DNA of 64,000 nt from Tenodera sinensis (taxonomy: Eukaryota > Arthropoda > Insecta > Mantodea > Mantidae), in NCBI GenBank assembly GCA_030765045.1, contig CM060967.1, forward strand, positions 127,219,412-127,283,411, read 5' to 3'. Every line of letters starts with the position of its first letter. Position 1 is the first letter of the stretch. Below the pieces are notes generated by a model, which was given only the letters and a program-made list of their open reading frames with translations, did not search any database and was not told where the DNA came from. The translations under genes and the position numbers were made by a program. This document shows positions 11,640-24,710 of this stretch, in pieces.

Positions 11640-12240
11640 AACTTGATAATATCAGATATCTAAAGGTGGTAGATACTCTACATAAAACATAACACCTAGA
11701 TGCAAGTAGAATTATTTCGTGGTGGATTCCATGAGCCAGACAAAGGGTACTCTCAGAATACCGACTTTCATGTCCGCAAGGTTTTGAAATCACAAGCCCT
11801 GGTGCACCAACATTGTCCGAATTCATTCCATAGTTGAACATCGTTTTCTCTTTAATAGCTCTCCGGTAGTTGTCGCCATTGGCGATAAAAAGTGGAAAAC
11901 TGACTGTAGCTTCTTGACAAATACGTGCTGTTGAAATGCGATCAGGAAACATTCCTTTTCGGACTCTACCTTTCTGTTGAACTCGAAATAGCTCATGCTG
12001 TAATACTCCAGAGATTCGAGCACGTTATTAGCCAATGCCCATGATGTCCTTATGTTTATGGAACTGAACCACATACGTTCAGTTTTCATAGTAACTCTTC
12101 CATTTATAATGCTCCAATCCTTTAAGGCGTTGACAATGTGAGTGGTCGGAGCATCTGACATCAATTTGTAATTTTGTTCAATACAAAATTTGTAAAATTG
12201 ATTCCAGTTGTGTGTTCTGAGGTATTCCTCTTCGAATTAT
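11640..12240 (-). pseudogene. Decayed coding-like segment, unidentified
   Basis: On the minus strand one frame is open from about 12240 to 11823 and reads like protein: EEEYLRTHNWNQFYKFCIEQ, then MSDAPTTHIVNALKDWSIIN and WFSSINIRTSWALANNVLES. A second frame takes over around 11950-11640 (FPLFIANGDNYRRAIKEKTM). Residue composition is varied rather than low-complexity and the two frames join end to end, which suggests a frameshifted gene or transposon ORF. I do not recognise the family. Transposase, retroposed gene copy and chance are all possible. Confidence 0.3.
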
Positions 12241-12298
12241 TTCATTTATTTCAGCACTAGATGCTTCATAGAAGAGAGATTGAACCATTTTTACTGTA

Positions 12299-12405
12299 CT
12301 ACGTACATATAGTAAGTAGAAGTATGGCAAACCATCCAAAACTTCGATGTCTAGATTTCACTGGAAATATATATCTTGAGGCCCCCTGAATCCAAAAACA
12401 GAATT
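12299..12405 (-). mobile_element. Family A terminal fragment, copy A6
   Basis: Contains only the palindrome end and first 100 bases on the minus strand: 'tactacgtacatatagtaagtagaagtat', 'cttcgatgtctagatttcac', 'aggccccctgaatcc'. It is directly abutted by the end of A7, giving two like ends in tandem. Confidence 0.7.
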
Positions 12406-13213
12406 TTTACTTTCTCTACTAGGTTAGTAGAGGAAGTATTGTATCCCAACCAAAAATTCGATGTCAAGTTGTTTTGAGGCTGTGTGTCCGTGCACCTGTC
12501 TGTCTGTTTGTCAGTTTGCCTGTCTGTCTGTCTGTCTGTGTGTCTGTAGACAGTGTTACTCAAAAATGAAAAGTGGGTTAAACACCAAATTTGGTATTTA
12601 ATGCCTTTCAAGTATGCGACACGAAGATTTTGAAGAAAATAGCCACACCCTAAACTACCCTTTACATGGAAAATGTTTCGAAAATTTTGATTTTCTTGAA
12701 AATGGCACTAAAGATTTTTATTAAAATGTCATATGTTTGAGATATTTTTATGACAAATGCAATATATATCTTGAATTTTCTGGTTATAGGTCCTGTAGTC
12801 GTATTTACTCTGGACGACTTTTGCGTAACTGGTAGATAGATCAAATCATACTGCACAAAAATGTAGATCTTGCTAAAATACACAATTTATGTAAAAATAA
12901 ATTTTCTTGTGGGGTGAACCATTTCGGAGATATTCTTTGTTATGTGTGTGAGTTTCGCAAAACTTAAAACTTTCGTGAAATGGAACATCGTTGTTCATTT
13001 TTTTATACGTTAAATGTGCAAAGAGAACGGAATCTCAAAGCTTTAAAGCATTTTACTATTGCTCAAAGCCTACTGTATTCTAATATTCCCCTCGCACCTA
13101 CAAGGAAATAAGCAGTAAGATAATTTCTGCATAGTTTATCTCAACTAACACGAAGAAGATATAGGAATAAGAGTAGAGAAAGTCACGTGAGTGCAACACA
13201 TCAGATTTTATTA
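12406..13213 (-). mobile_element. Family A complete copy A7
   Basis: Runs from 'actttctctactaggttagtagaggaagtattg' to 'gtgagtgcaacacatcaga', so both ends are present. The microsatellite point carries a GTCT-type tetranucleotide tract (12497-12547) rather than CA. Internal blocks are all in order. No ORF is shared with other copies. It is a good reference copy for the family. Confidence 0.85.
12497..12547. repeat. Imperfect (GTCT)n in family A copy A7
   Basis: Repeated CTGT/GTCT units at the site where other copies carry (CA)n. Confidence 0.85.
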
Positions 13214-13979
13214 GTAGAGGTTAAGAATCGAAATCTTAAGAAATTGATCCACATGAAAGTGGGAGATAGGCCGGTATATTCACATAATTTATTGACGCGG
13301 TTCCACTGATCGTATGCAAATTATGTTGTCTAGAATGTGCTGGTTCAAAACATTTTCGCAACAGTTCCCAGTAGCTCTTATGCAAAGCGTACTGCCAGTT
13401 TGATGGCAGCTCCTCCATCGACCGGCTATTTAGTGAGCCATTGAAGTGGTTTTTCCAAGGACTTCTGTGCTACCAAACGCAGAATAATCTTTTTTAGTAC
13501 TTTTGTTTTAAGTATAGCACAGGAAAGAAATGAAGTAAAGAAAAATCATCACTAGCAAGCATACATGTCGTGTCGCTTTAGAAGCTTCAAGAAGGAAATG
13601 ACGAATATTGGCCCTTAGTTCAGCAAAATTACTTAGTTTTTAGGATGCCAATTACGTCTTATTAGGCCGGTGTAACAGAATCTACTTGTCAAAGTGAAGA
13701 AAGAAACCAGTGAAAATGCGATCCATAGAATGCAAATTTCTTGCTCCACAGTGACGCGAAATAAACTCGTTTTGAAAGTAAATCCATAGCAGAAAGCTAA
13801 TTAATTAGCTTTAAAGGAAATTATTAATTTCTTTCAACGCAAATGTATACGTAAAAGCTTAGGTGAATTTATATACTATCCAATAGCAGTTTTGTAATAA
13901 TTGTCCAACATCCTTGCTTCATATTGTACAATGCGTTAAGCTACCATATACCAATCGGCTTTGTATACTCATAACTCTG
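13214..13979. other. No recognised feature
   Basis: AT-rich unassigned DNA. The ORF at 13236-13418 (minus) has no recognised motif. Confidence 0.4.
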
Positions 13980-14515
13980 CTTGGCGGGGCCTGGCGCCGG
14001 GATGAAGAGATCTCACCACTTGTTAGGGACTTCCGCGCGTCTCTGTGGCCTCTCTAGTTGCGACCCTCATTTCATCCCTGCCTCCTGGGGGGTGGTAGCC
14101 ACAATAGATCTGCGTAGGTTGAAGTGAGCGAAGTGTCCCCTCTGTGTTTTACACTTTACCCTTTAATTTACTTTATTTTGTTGTTCCTTAGCTCAAACTT
14201 TTTGCAGGTGTTGGAAAAAGTATCTATACTGACATATTTTTCTTTCAAATATAACATTGCGGCTGCGTCAATATCTCTTTTCTCTTCTGGCTGACGAAGT
14301 TTTTCAAACCTAATGGTAAGATTGAAGAAAAGTTCTATTTTGTTGCCTTCTGGAATTGTAATCATATCAGTTGGTCTTATGCTATTCTTAGTGTCCAGAC
14401 CATGCACCTCTTCAAAGACTCTATAGCCGTTGATCCGCAGTTCCTTGGCAATCATAGAGCGAACTTTGTGGCGCTGAGAGTTGCGAAGCACTTCTTCATG
14501 AGGGCACTATCCTAA
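13980..14515 (-). pseudogene. LINE C-terminal fragment, restriction-like endonuclease type (R2-like)
   Basis: On the minus strand the frame reads C-P-HEEVLRNSQRHKVRSMIA, then GYRVFEEVHGLDTKNSIRPT, DMITIP, TIRFEKLRQPEE and LYLKEKYVS. The order (end of a CCHC zinc motif, an RH..VR helix, then E...(R)xxD) matches the C-terminal restriction-like endonuclease region known from R2-type non-LTR elements. Here the RPD-type motif reads RPTD. The ORF stops at about 14168. The GC-rich stretch to 13980 may be its 3' UTR. All upstream parts are missing. The RLE assignment rests on motif order only. Confidence 0.5.
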
Positions 14516-15052
14516 GAGTATTTCTGTCTCCTGTGGTATCACATCCGGTGATTAAAATCTGATACATCCGGTAATATAAGTGTCACTTGAATGTCTTTGC
14601 TGCGTAAGCATTAATATAAACTAGAGCTTTCCGGGAAATTCCAAGCTTCCGTCCGTGTGAGATTACCAAGTGTTGTATGACATGCATTTTATGATTCAAG
14701 TGACCAACTTCCATCATTAACTGAGATGCACTTTATGCTCTTTCAGGTTTTTGTTCCTCCTTGGACAATCTGGAAGTTAGGATGTGAAGACTACTAACTT
14801 AGTGATTTACCCTAAGCTCATTTTCGTAAGAGTGTTTTTCAGAGGCAAATTATGAATAATAGTACCGATAAACAGGATAACAGCAGTACCCTTTTAGCCA
14901 TATTGCATCCACTTTTTACTTTGTTCACTACGTACACAGAACTAATTTTGTAATATGCATTGTTTGGGAGCATCTCTCAGTCTCTTATCGCTTTACGGAA
15001 TCTAGCAAGGGGTGAGGCATAACTACTGACCAATAGCGAATATTATAGTGAA
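14516..15052. other. No recognised feature
   Basis: AT-rich. No gene or repeat recognised. Confidence 0.4.
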
Positions 15053-15722
15053 AAATCTAATGTGTTGCAAACACGTGAGTTTCTCTACTCTTGTGCTAAC
15101 CATTCTTACTAACTCTCATTCCTCTATTTCTTCGTGTTAGTTGATATAAACATTTGCAGAAATTATCTTATTGCTTATTTCCTTGTAGGTACAAGGGGAA
15201 TATGAGAATACAGTAGACTTAGAGCGAAAGTCAAATGTTTTAAAGCTTTCAAATTCCATTCTCTTTGCACGGCTAAATTACAAAAAAATCAATAATGATG
15301 TTCCAGTAGAAAAAAGTTTGTTTTCCAAACTCACACAAATAAGGATTGTCTCCGAAATGGTTCACTCTACAAAAAATAATTTGGGCATAAATTTGTGTGT
15401 ATTAGCAAGATCTGCACTTTTTGTACAGTAAGATTTGGTCTATCTCTTACGGATTACCACTTGTGCAAAAGTCATCCAGAGTAAATAGGACTACATGGCC
15501 TCTAGCAAGAAAATTCAAAATATACATTTCATTTGCCGTAAAAATATCTTTAAAATGTCGAATTTTAATCAAAATCGTTCGAGCCATTTTCATAAAAATC
15601 AAAATCTTGGAAACATTTTCCAGGTAATGGATAGTTTAGGGTAGAGGAATTTTTTTTTCAAAATCTTTGTGTCTCATTCTTGAACATTAAACATAAAATA
15701 TCTCCTTTTTGAGTTATGCCGT

Positions 15723-15800
<78 letters not shown>

Positions 15801-15842
15801 AGAGAGAGAGAGAGAGAGAGAAAGAGAAAGAGATATAGAGAG

Positions 15843-15877
<35 letters not shown>

Positions 15878-16012
15878 GGGAGAGAGTCATTTTTCTAAAA
15901 ATGCTTTTTTGGATTCAGGGGCCCTAAAAACATATATTTTCGGTGAAATCTCGACATCAATTTTTGGGTGAATACAATACTTCCTCTACCTTACTATATG
16001 TAGAAGAGAAAA
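15053..16012 (+). mobile_element. Family A complete copy A8 with (CA)n and (GA)n
   Basis: From 'tctaatgtgttgcaaacacgtga' to 'cctctaccttactatatgtagaagagaaaac'. All internal blocks are present in order. The microsatellite point carries 72 bp of CA followed by about 75 bp of interrupted GA, which accounts for most of its extra length. Confidence 0.85.
15724..15875. repeat. Compound (CA)n(GA)n in family A copy A8
   Basis: CA from 15724 to 15795, then GA with AAAG, TATA and TTG interruptions to 15875. Short ORFs across it are artefacts. Confidence 0.95.
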
Positions 16013-16084
16013 CAATAATGTAAGGATGTTGAACCCCTTCTACAAACTTTCTCCATATTGGAATTAAAACTCTTATCGAAATAT

Positions 16085-16300
16085 CTCTGCGTAATGCGTC
16101 TGCCTCACATTCAAGAGGTCCTGAGTACGAATCTCACTTATGGTGAGGTTTACCAGGGCTTTCTTCCTTATTGTGAAAATAGAAATGTTGGATAACTTTA
16201 ACTCTGGGAAACTTTGGCTCATTTGAGCACCATTTTAAGCATTTCACTCATTTATCATGCGATATAATTTACAGGTTAAAGGACATTAAAGCTTTAAAAA
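16085..16300 (+). mobile_element. SINE (family S1, tRNA-Val-like head), diverged
   Basis: Aligns with the intact S1 at 58446-58720: 'tctgcctcacattcaagaggtcctgagtacgaatctc', 'gtgaggttta', 'aactctgggaaactttggctcatttgagca', 'ttcactcatttatcatgcgat', 'ggttaaaggacatta'. The B box is present with one change (GAGTACGAATC). The A-box half is eroded. No clear target duplication. Confidence 0.75.
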
Positions 16301-16794
16301 AGTTGGAATAACTGGAAGTCATATACTACCACATGGGCTAATATTTTAAAAGGTGATAATTCTTTTTGCATGTATGAACAAACACCCACACTTTTATATG
16401 GGCTGACATAAACATATGACTAGCTACTGCCAAACAAGTTATCAGGAGCTTATTTCGTGCATGGGTCATGAAAGTGCACACAAATAACTACTCAATATGG
16501 TCGTTCACTAAATCACGTGACATTGTTCTATGAAATGAAATGCAACAGTAAAACTCATGTTGTTGCTTGTCTTAACGTTGCAAACTACGTTGAGGTTTAG
16601 AAACATAGTTTCAAGTTTAATACTCTTAGGCTTTAAATGTCATCATATTTCCTTATAGCGTTCTCTTCTGTGAATATACCTTTTGAAATAACATGGACTG
16701 TTCGTAAATTTACATCTTCATTCAGAATAATATCTTTATATATTTTTATTTTCTATCATTTACCTACACAGGTTAATAAATATATTCCATCAAA
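16301..16794. other. No recognised feature
   Basis: AT-rich unassigned DNA. Confidence 0.4.
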
Positions 16795-17060
16795 ATATTG
16801 GAATCGAGATTTCAACGGTTTGAGGTCACTGAAACCAAAATCAGCGTAGGTAGAAAACGTTCAGTGTGTGGACATTGTGCATGTGTGTGGAAGACAGAAA
16901 GAGAGAGGGGGGGGGGGGGGGACGAGAAAATCATCCAGGTAATCCAGGCCTCATTTTACATCGCTTTTTCCACCTGTACTTCCACAAAAATGGCTCTGAC
17001 ACTTTTAATTAAAATAACATGTGTTTAAGCTATATTAATTTCATTTTAAATTATCCCGAA
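16795..17060 (-). mobile_element. Diverged family A fragment
   Basis: 'atcgagatttcaacgg', 'tttgaggtcactgaaacc', 'gaaaacgttcagtgtgtgg', a purine/G tract at the microsatellite point, then 'aatggctctgacacttttaattaaaataacatgtgtttaagctat' follow family A on the minus strand. Both ends are missing. Confidence 0.6.
16907..16921. repeat. (G)15 homopolymer
   Basis: Fifteen guanines following a GAGAGA tract. Assembly length is likely uncertain here. Confidence 0.9.
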
Positions 17061-18527
17061 AAATGATTTGTGACATTGTCCTCATTTTGAAAGAATTTTG
17101 TTAAATTTATATAACTGATAAGCCTTACAAGGTAAAAGCGTACCAAAAACAAGTGTACAATTGCTGAAACAATTTGAGAGAACAAGCATTTTTGTCGGTG
17201 TGTTTGTTTTCGAAGCAATTCGTTAAATGTTCATCAATCATCTGATGGAGTCCTTTAAAGTCTCTGATTATGATTTATTCTTTCCATTGCAAGAGCTATG
17301 GTTCTCGTAGGATAATTGGACCTAAGTGATGATTTTCATTGTACCAAGGAACGGGATTTTTAAATTTTTAGAATGTCGTTACCTGTCTTTTAATGATAAT
17401 ACTAACGTTCTATGTGACGTTCTCATAATTATATTGATCACTTTTTGATTTGATTGCTTCGGCGCAACTCATTGGCCACATCCCAGTTTTCGGAGTGATG
17501 GCCATGAACGGCAACTGGAAATATTTATTGTGAAATAATGCTTACAAATAAATAGAATACTCTAAAATATTTTGAACTCAACTATTAAGATTACTAAAAC
17601 GTTATGTTTTTTTGTTCTCTTGGTAACGTAACTTTTTACGATCGCCCATTGTTGGGAATTGTACTATGTGACTATCGTTAGTAAATTCTTTTCTTCGGCA
17701 TATAACTATGCTTGATTAATAAAGTAGCATAAAACCTTACTTTTCTCCTTTACTTCGAACAAATTAACAAGAATTTTGTAAATTAATGAGAATTATTAAG
17801 TAAACAACCTGAGATACAGACATAAATCTCTATTCCATGTCTTACTAGTGAGACAAGAATATAACTGAACTAGAAATAACGTTAAACAGTGTAAGAAAGT
17901 TTGCTGACTGCTTAGATATTTCTTAAACAGCAGAAATAACCATCCTGTAGTCTGTGTGTATTTGAAACGGTGATCCTGCTGAAAATAGCGACTTGCTCAT
18001 TGTTATTGATTTTGTTTGATTGTTCTCGTGCACTCAGCCGCTAGGCATAGGCCGAAGGGCAGGTAAACGTGTACCAAGACAAACATCTCTCAGTCAGTCG
18101 TACTGAGAATGTAGCAGTTGTCAAAGTTGGAAAGCCTATAGGCACGAAAGTTAAAGCAACCTCTTGTAGTATTGAACAGGCGAGAACAGAAGTCTCAGCA
18201 CGAGCATAATATTCAATGGTTGCTCTATCCCGTGTTTGAAGATACCATTTTGCAGGCAGTTTTAATATTTTCGACCGTTGGATGTAATGCAGATCAAAAT
18301 AATATTCTAGTGTCACCAGACAAAACATTTTGTATGTACGCAGCACTATTTATGCAGCTACCAATAGTATATTATATAAGGAGACTATACTGGTAATAAG
18401 ATGCGAATATAATTATTATACGAGCATCATAAATGTTACTAAGGCTTCATACCAACATTTGTGCTCAAGTTAGCGTGTAACTTTAAAATACCTACTTATC
18501 TTCTTTGCCTGATTCTCTCCCCTTTCA
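17061..18527. other. No recognised feature
   Basis: AT-rich. ORFs near 18041-18396 overlap on both strands and have no recognised motif. Confidence 0.4.
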
Positions 18528-18828
18528 CTCCCTAGGACTTACAAGCCTTTGTCTAGGGTCGGACGCCTGTCGGGGAGCACAGGAATCTATGAATCGGACA
18601 GAGTGAAGACCTAGAAGCGGTTGGTCAGCCAAGCACCAGGTATGAGACTGAGGAAGAGGATGATACGAAATGCAGGCGAAGTCGATAATGATGGAGCAAC
18701 TGGTGGAATGACTAGCGGGGGAAACCGGAGAACACGAGAAAACCCTCCCAAACGCAGTTTCGTCAACCATAAATACCATACGCGGGTCCCTGGGATGTAA
18801 CCCACTTGACCACGGTGCCTCCTAAAAT
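18528..18828 (-). mobile_element. SINE (family S2, tail type b)
   Basis: On the minus strand: head remnant 'GGCACCGTGGTCAAGTGGGT', 'CATCCCAGGGACCCGCGTATGG', then the S2 core ('GGTTTTCTCGTG', 'CCGGTTTCCCCCGC'). The tail, seen on the plus strand as 'aggacttacaagcc' and 'ggtcggacgcctgtcggggagca', is shared with 23445-23705 but absent from 57812-58056. Part of the tRNA head is deleted. Confidence 0.75.
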
Positions 18829-19446
18829 ATTTATTAACTACTTCTAATATTCTACGCTTACCTGACAATGAGTGCTTACCTTCACAGTCGTGATATGTGC
18901 GCAGACGCGAAAGTATTGATTTTGCTCTGATATCGACCTTAACATTTGATTTCAAAATAGAGTACTGAGTCCACAAGGTCGACAATTTCATACTTGTGAC
19001 AATTCTTTAAAATACACCAGCAATACATTTTGTGAAAATGAGTTTAGTCACTTATTCCTTCCAATTCATGAATTGTGCATATAATGCTTCAAACGTGTCT
19101 TGATTTTGGGGCCAATATGTTACCTATTACATCGTGTGTCTTTCCAGAAATTTCTGGCGCTGTAAGTTTCATCTCACCATCACTCGTGCTTGAAATTTTA
19201 ACTTTTTTTCTAAAATCACACTAGTTATTCTTCAATTGGTTGTACTGCTATATTCGATACTGGGGCTTTGCTCTGACTGGTGAAAACGTACTTTAATAAA
19301 GATGTGCAATTTAATGAGGTTCATTAAAGTGTAGCTATGAAATGTGTAATTTTTACATTTAGTCACACGCGAACATAAAGAAATTGATGCATGTTCTTAG
19401 GAACAAAATGTTCTGAAGGTCAAAACACTGATGGGACTAAAAAATC
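18829..19446. other. No recognised feature
   Basis: AT-rich unassigned DNA. No gene recognised. Confidence 0.4.
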
Positions 19447-20213
19447 TGATGTGTTGCACTCACATTACTTTTTCTACTCTTGTACTAAGCATTATTACGA
19501 ACATTTATTCTTCTATCTTCTTCGTCTTAGTTGATATAAACATTTCAGAAATTATCTTATTGCTTATTTCCTTGTAAGTGCAAGGGGAATATTAGAATGC
19601 TTTGTGCGATAGTCAAATCTTTTAAAGCTTTGCACGCTTAACATATAAAAAACAAATAACGATGTTCCATTACACGAAAGCTTTCTTTTCCGAAATTGAC
19701 ACAAATAACAAGGAATATCCCCGAAATGGCACACTCTACAAAAACAATTATTCTGACATAAATTGTATGTTGTAGCGAGATCTACATTTTTTTTCTATAG
19801 TAAGATTTTGTCTATGTCTTTCTGTTTACGAGTTATTCAGAAGGCATCCAGAGTAAACAGGATTACATAGGCTAAAGCCAGGAAATTCAAAATATACATT
19901 TCATTTGTCATACAAATATCTAAAACATATGGCATTTTAACCAAAATTTTAGAAACATTTTACATATAAAGAATAGTTTAGGATGGGGATATTTTCTTCA
20001 AAATCTTCTGCTGCATCCTTGAAAGACATTAAACTTAAATACCAACTTTCATTTTTAACCGATTTTTCATTTTTGAGTTATGTTGTCCACAGGCAGACAC
20101 ACACACACACACGCACACGCACACGCACGCACGCGCACACACACGGACCTTTTTCTAAAAATGCCTTTTTTTCGATTCAGCACAGAAAGAAGAGAAAGTA
20201 AAAAGTCTACGCT
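19447..20213 (+). mobile_element. Family A copy A9, left arm of a palindromic pair
   Basis: Starts 'tctgatgtgttgcactcac'. Internal order is complete to the CA tract (20097-20144) and 'ggacctttttctaaaaatgcc'. A deletion then joins 'gattcag' to 'gaagagaaagtaaaaag', so about 90 bp before the end is missing. The next copy starts within about 10 bp in opposite orientation. Confidence 0.85.
20097..20144. repeat. (CA)n with CG steps in copy A9
   Basis: CA run interrupted by CG dinucleotides. Confidence 0.9.
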
Positions 20214-20216
20214 GCA

Positions 20217-20330
20217 GTTTTTACTTTCTCTACTCCACCCAACAATTCGATGTCGAGATTTCACCGGAAATATATGTTTTTGCGCCCCTCGAATCCAATA
20301 AAAAAGCATTTTTACAAAATGGTACGTGTA

Positions 20331-20394
<64 letters not shown>

Positions 20395-20985
20395 AGTAGG
20401 TTAGAAGCCAAAGTTTTTATTAAGTTTAATATCTTTGAAGGATGCGACACGATGATTTTGAAGAACATTGCTTCACCCTAAACTACCGTTTACATGGAAC
20501 ATTTTCCGAAAATGTTGAGGTTCTTGAAAATGGCTCTAACGATTTTGATTAAAGTGACATAGGTTTAAGATACTTTTGACAAATGAAATGTATAGTGTAT
20601 ATTTTGAATGTATCCCTGTTTACTCCGAATGACTTTTGGATAAATTGTAAAGCATAAGAGATAGACAAACCATTTTGGAGATATTCCTTGTTACTTGTGT
20701 GATTTTTGGAAAACAAATTTTAGTTAAATGGAACGTCCTTGTTCACTTTTTATGTTAACCGTGCAAAGAGAACCGATTTTGAAAGATTTAAAAGATTTGA
20801 CTATCGTTCAAAGCCTACTGTATTCCCATATTCCCCTTGCACCTACAAGGATATAAGGAATTAGATACTTTATGCAAATATTTATCTCAAATAACACGAA
20901 GAACATATAGTAATAAGAGTTTGTAAGAATGGTCAGTACAAGAGTAGAGAAAGTCATGTGAGTGCAGCACATCAGATTTTTTCAG
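20217..20985 (-). mobile_element. Family A copy A10, right arm of a palindromic pair
   Basis: Begins 'tttttactttctctact' and ends 'gtgagtgcagcacatcagatttttt'. After the first 12 bases the inner palindrome half is deleted ('ctccacccaacaattcgatgtcgag'). It has (TG)n at 20335-20393. With A9 it makes an inverted repeat whose outer ends mirror each other through the TCTGATGTG end and the adjoining A/T run. Confidence 0.85.
20335..20393. repeat. (TG)n in copy A10
   Basis: Near-perfect TG run at the family microsatellite point. Confidence 0.95.
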
Positions 20986-21024
20986 TCTGGAAGGCATTTT
21001 GAAGATATATTTTAAATAATGTAG

Positions 21025-22348
<1,324 letters not shown>

Positions 22349-23040
22349 CTGATACGTTGCACTTGCATGACCTTCTCTTTTCTTGTACATTCTTACAAAC
22401 TCTTATCCCTACATCTTCGTGTTATTTGACATAAACACTTGCAGAAATCTTATTGGTTATCACCTTGTAGGTGCAAGGAGAATTTAGGAATACAGTGGGC
22501 TTTGAGCGATAGTCAAGTCTTTTAAAGCTTTGAGATCCCGTTCTCTTTGAACGCCTAACATATAAAAAAATGAACAACGATGTGCATTTCGCTTAAAGTT
22601 TTCCGAAACTGGCATAAATAATAAGACAAATCTCCGAAATGGTTCAATCCACAAAAAAAATTATTCAGACACAAATTGTGTGCTTTAGCGAGATCTACAT
22701 TTTTTATAAATTAAGATTTTGTCTATCTCTTACGGTTTACGAGTTATTCAAAAGGCATTCAGAGTAAACGGGACTACATAGGCTATAGCCAGAAATTTCA
22801 AAATATGCATTTCATTTCTCATACTACTATCTTAAACATATTATGGTATTTTAATCCAAATCGTTAGTCATTTTCAAGAAAATAAAAACCTTCGAAAAAG
22901 TTTCCATGTAAGTAGTTTAGGGTGGAGGAATTTCCATCGAAATCTTCGTGTCGTATCCTTGAAGGACATTAAACTTAAAAACCAACTTTGGTTTTTGACC
23001 GACTTTTCGTTTTTGAGTTATACTGTCCACAGACTGACAG

Positions 23041-23102
<62 letters not shown>

Positions 23103-23235
23103 GGACCTTTTCTTAAAATATTTCTTTTTTCGACTCAGGGGTCTCAAAACATATATTTTCAGTGAAATCTCGACATTGAATTTTTGGGTGGAATACAATA
23201 GTTCCTCTACTTACCAGTAGAGAAAGCAAAAATAT
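22349..23235 (+). mobile_element. Family A complete copy A11
   Basis: From 'tctgatacgttgcacttgcatga' to 'cagtagagaaagcaaaaat', with every internal block in order. The sequence GCAAAAAT occurs just before and at the very end, which could be an 8-bp duplication, but other copies have GTAAAAA as part of the element, so this is ambiguous. Confidence 0.85.
23044..23099. repeat. (CA)n in copy A11
   Basis: Perfect CA run at the family microsatellite point. Confidence 0.95.
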
Positions 23236-23444
23236 ATTCTCAGTCATGAAAATCTAGCAATAGCGATTACTACTGTAGTGTTATCTACAGAATCATTATG
23301 AACATACATGCCCTTCCATCCTCTGTTTGAGGGACAACTCAATTTTGTGCTGATTGTTGTTATATCTATTTACTTAAGTACATACTGCAAGAATTTTCCT
23401 GTGTGGTATATTCTTCTATTTATCTGATTACCCTCCCCTTATGT

Positions 23445-23705
23445 AGAGCTTACACCCCCTAGGACTTACAAGCCAGTGCCTAGGGTCAGACGCCTGTCGG
23501 GGAGCAGAGGGACCTCTGGACCGGACAGAGTGAAGACCTGGAAGCAGCTGGTCAGTCAAGCACCAGGTATGATAGTGAGGAAGAGGATGATGATTGGAAA
23601 GATGATAATGTAGCAATTTGTGGAATGAGTGGTGGGGGAAACCGGGAAACCCGGAGAAAACCTGCCCTGAGCCGCTTCGTTCACCACGAATATCACATGC
23701 GGGAA
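23445..23705 (-). mobile_element. SINE (family S2, tail type b), head missing
   Basis: The S2 core ('ggtgggggaaaccgggaaacccggagaaaacctgccctgagccgcttcgtt' region, 'atcacatgcggg') joins the type b tail 'ctaggacttacaagccagtgcctagggtcagacgcc'. It is cut off on the right just before the B box, so it is 5'-truncated. Confidence 0.75.
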
Positions 23706-24710
23706 TATGTCCATTCCTGTCATAGATGATATCCTAGTTCCTAAGAAGTTGACCGAGTTTACTCTTCCCGTGTTTGCTCATTTATTATTATTTTGCTGGG
23801 AATTGGCTCCTGGCCGCTAAATGCCATAGATTTTGCTTGATTTGCGGTTGTTAGTAAATTATATTGACTATTTCTTTTGGATAAAGTATGAGCAACTGTC
23901 TGGAATGTATTCTCACTAACAGCAATGAAAGTTTACCAAAACAAAGACATTTTGTTTTGTTAAAATCATTAAGTATAGGAGCTTAGTTTGTTTGTCTCAG
24001 CATGTTGTCAATATGCATCTTAGGTTTGTGATTTTAATATACTCAAATATTATGAAATGATAATTTCTTCAAGGTGTAGTAAAATTATGGTACCAATTCT
24101 AAAAACGTTCGTTTCCTCTCGTGGGAAATGCTATGGAAAATTATCCCAAACCCCACGAATCAACCACCCATCACCAGTAATTTAATTTAGCTGACAAAGA
24201 TGGTAGTAGAAGTAGTAGTAGTAGTAGTTCATCAGGCTCAACTTCCGATGGAACATGTCGTCGTGTTTTGCTCAATGCTCTGCTCTAGCCACCTGAGATT
24301 AATTCTACTGAAATCCGTTTTTTATTTCCGATTTTTATGACGCCAGGAGCAGTTTGGTTAACGTATGTGATATAGCGGAGATTATTTTCAGGACACCTAT
24401 CGATTTCCGTTAGAATTCTATGTTGGTCGCAGAATGACACCAGACAACAAAAGAGAGTCTGCCACTGCAAGGGACAACTCTTCTGGAAATGATAACGTGT
24501 AATTCATATTGTATCTGATATCCTCTGGTAAGCCAATGTGCTGTAATGAGAAGATTAAATGAATAACTGAATGTAACAAAAAGACTAAAATATAGATAAC
24601 TAAATTTATTTCAACATAAAAGGTGTTAAAGGTATGAGTGCACAGACTTTAGCAGTGACTCCTTGACATTAAGCCGAAACAAATTACCACTATGCATGGT
24701 TGCACAAATA
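23706..24710. other. No recognised gene
   Basis: AT-rich, with a short (AGT)n at 24203-24230. ORFs are short and unrecognised. Confidence 0.4.

Noticed and set aside
12406..13213. Family A as a canonical helitron
   Set aside because: One end starts with TC next to an A and a small hairpin can be drawn near the other end, but no CTRR terminus is present in any complete copy. The resemblance to INE-1/DINE-1 is in layout only, so I left the class open.
15709..15927. His/Thr and Arg/Glu repeat ORFs over (CA)n and (GA)n tracts
   Set aside because: They are translations of dinucleotide repeats within family A copies and are not conserved between copies.
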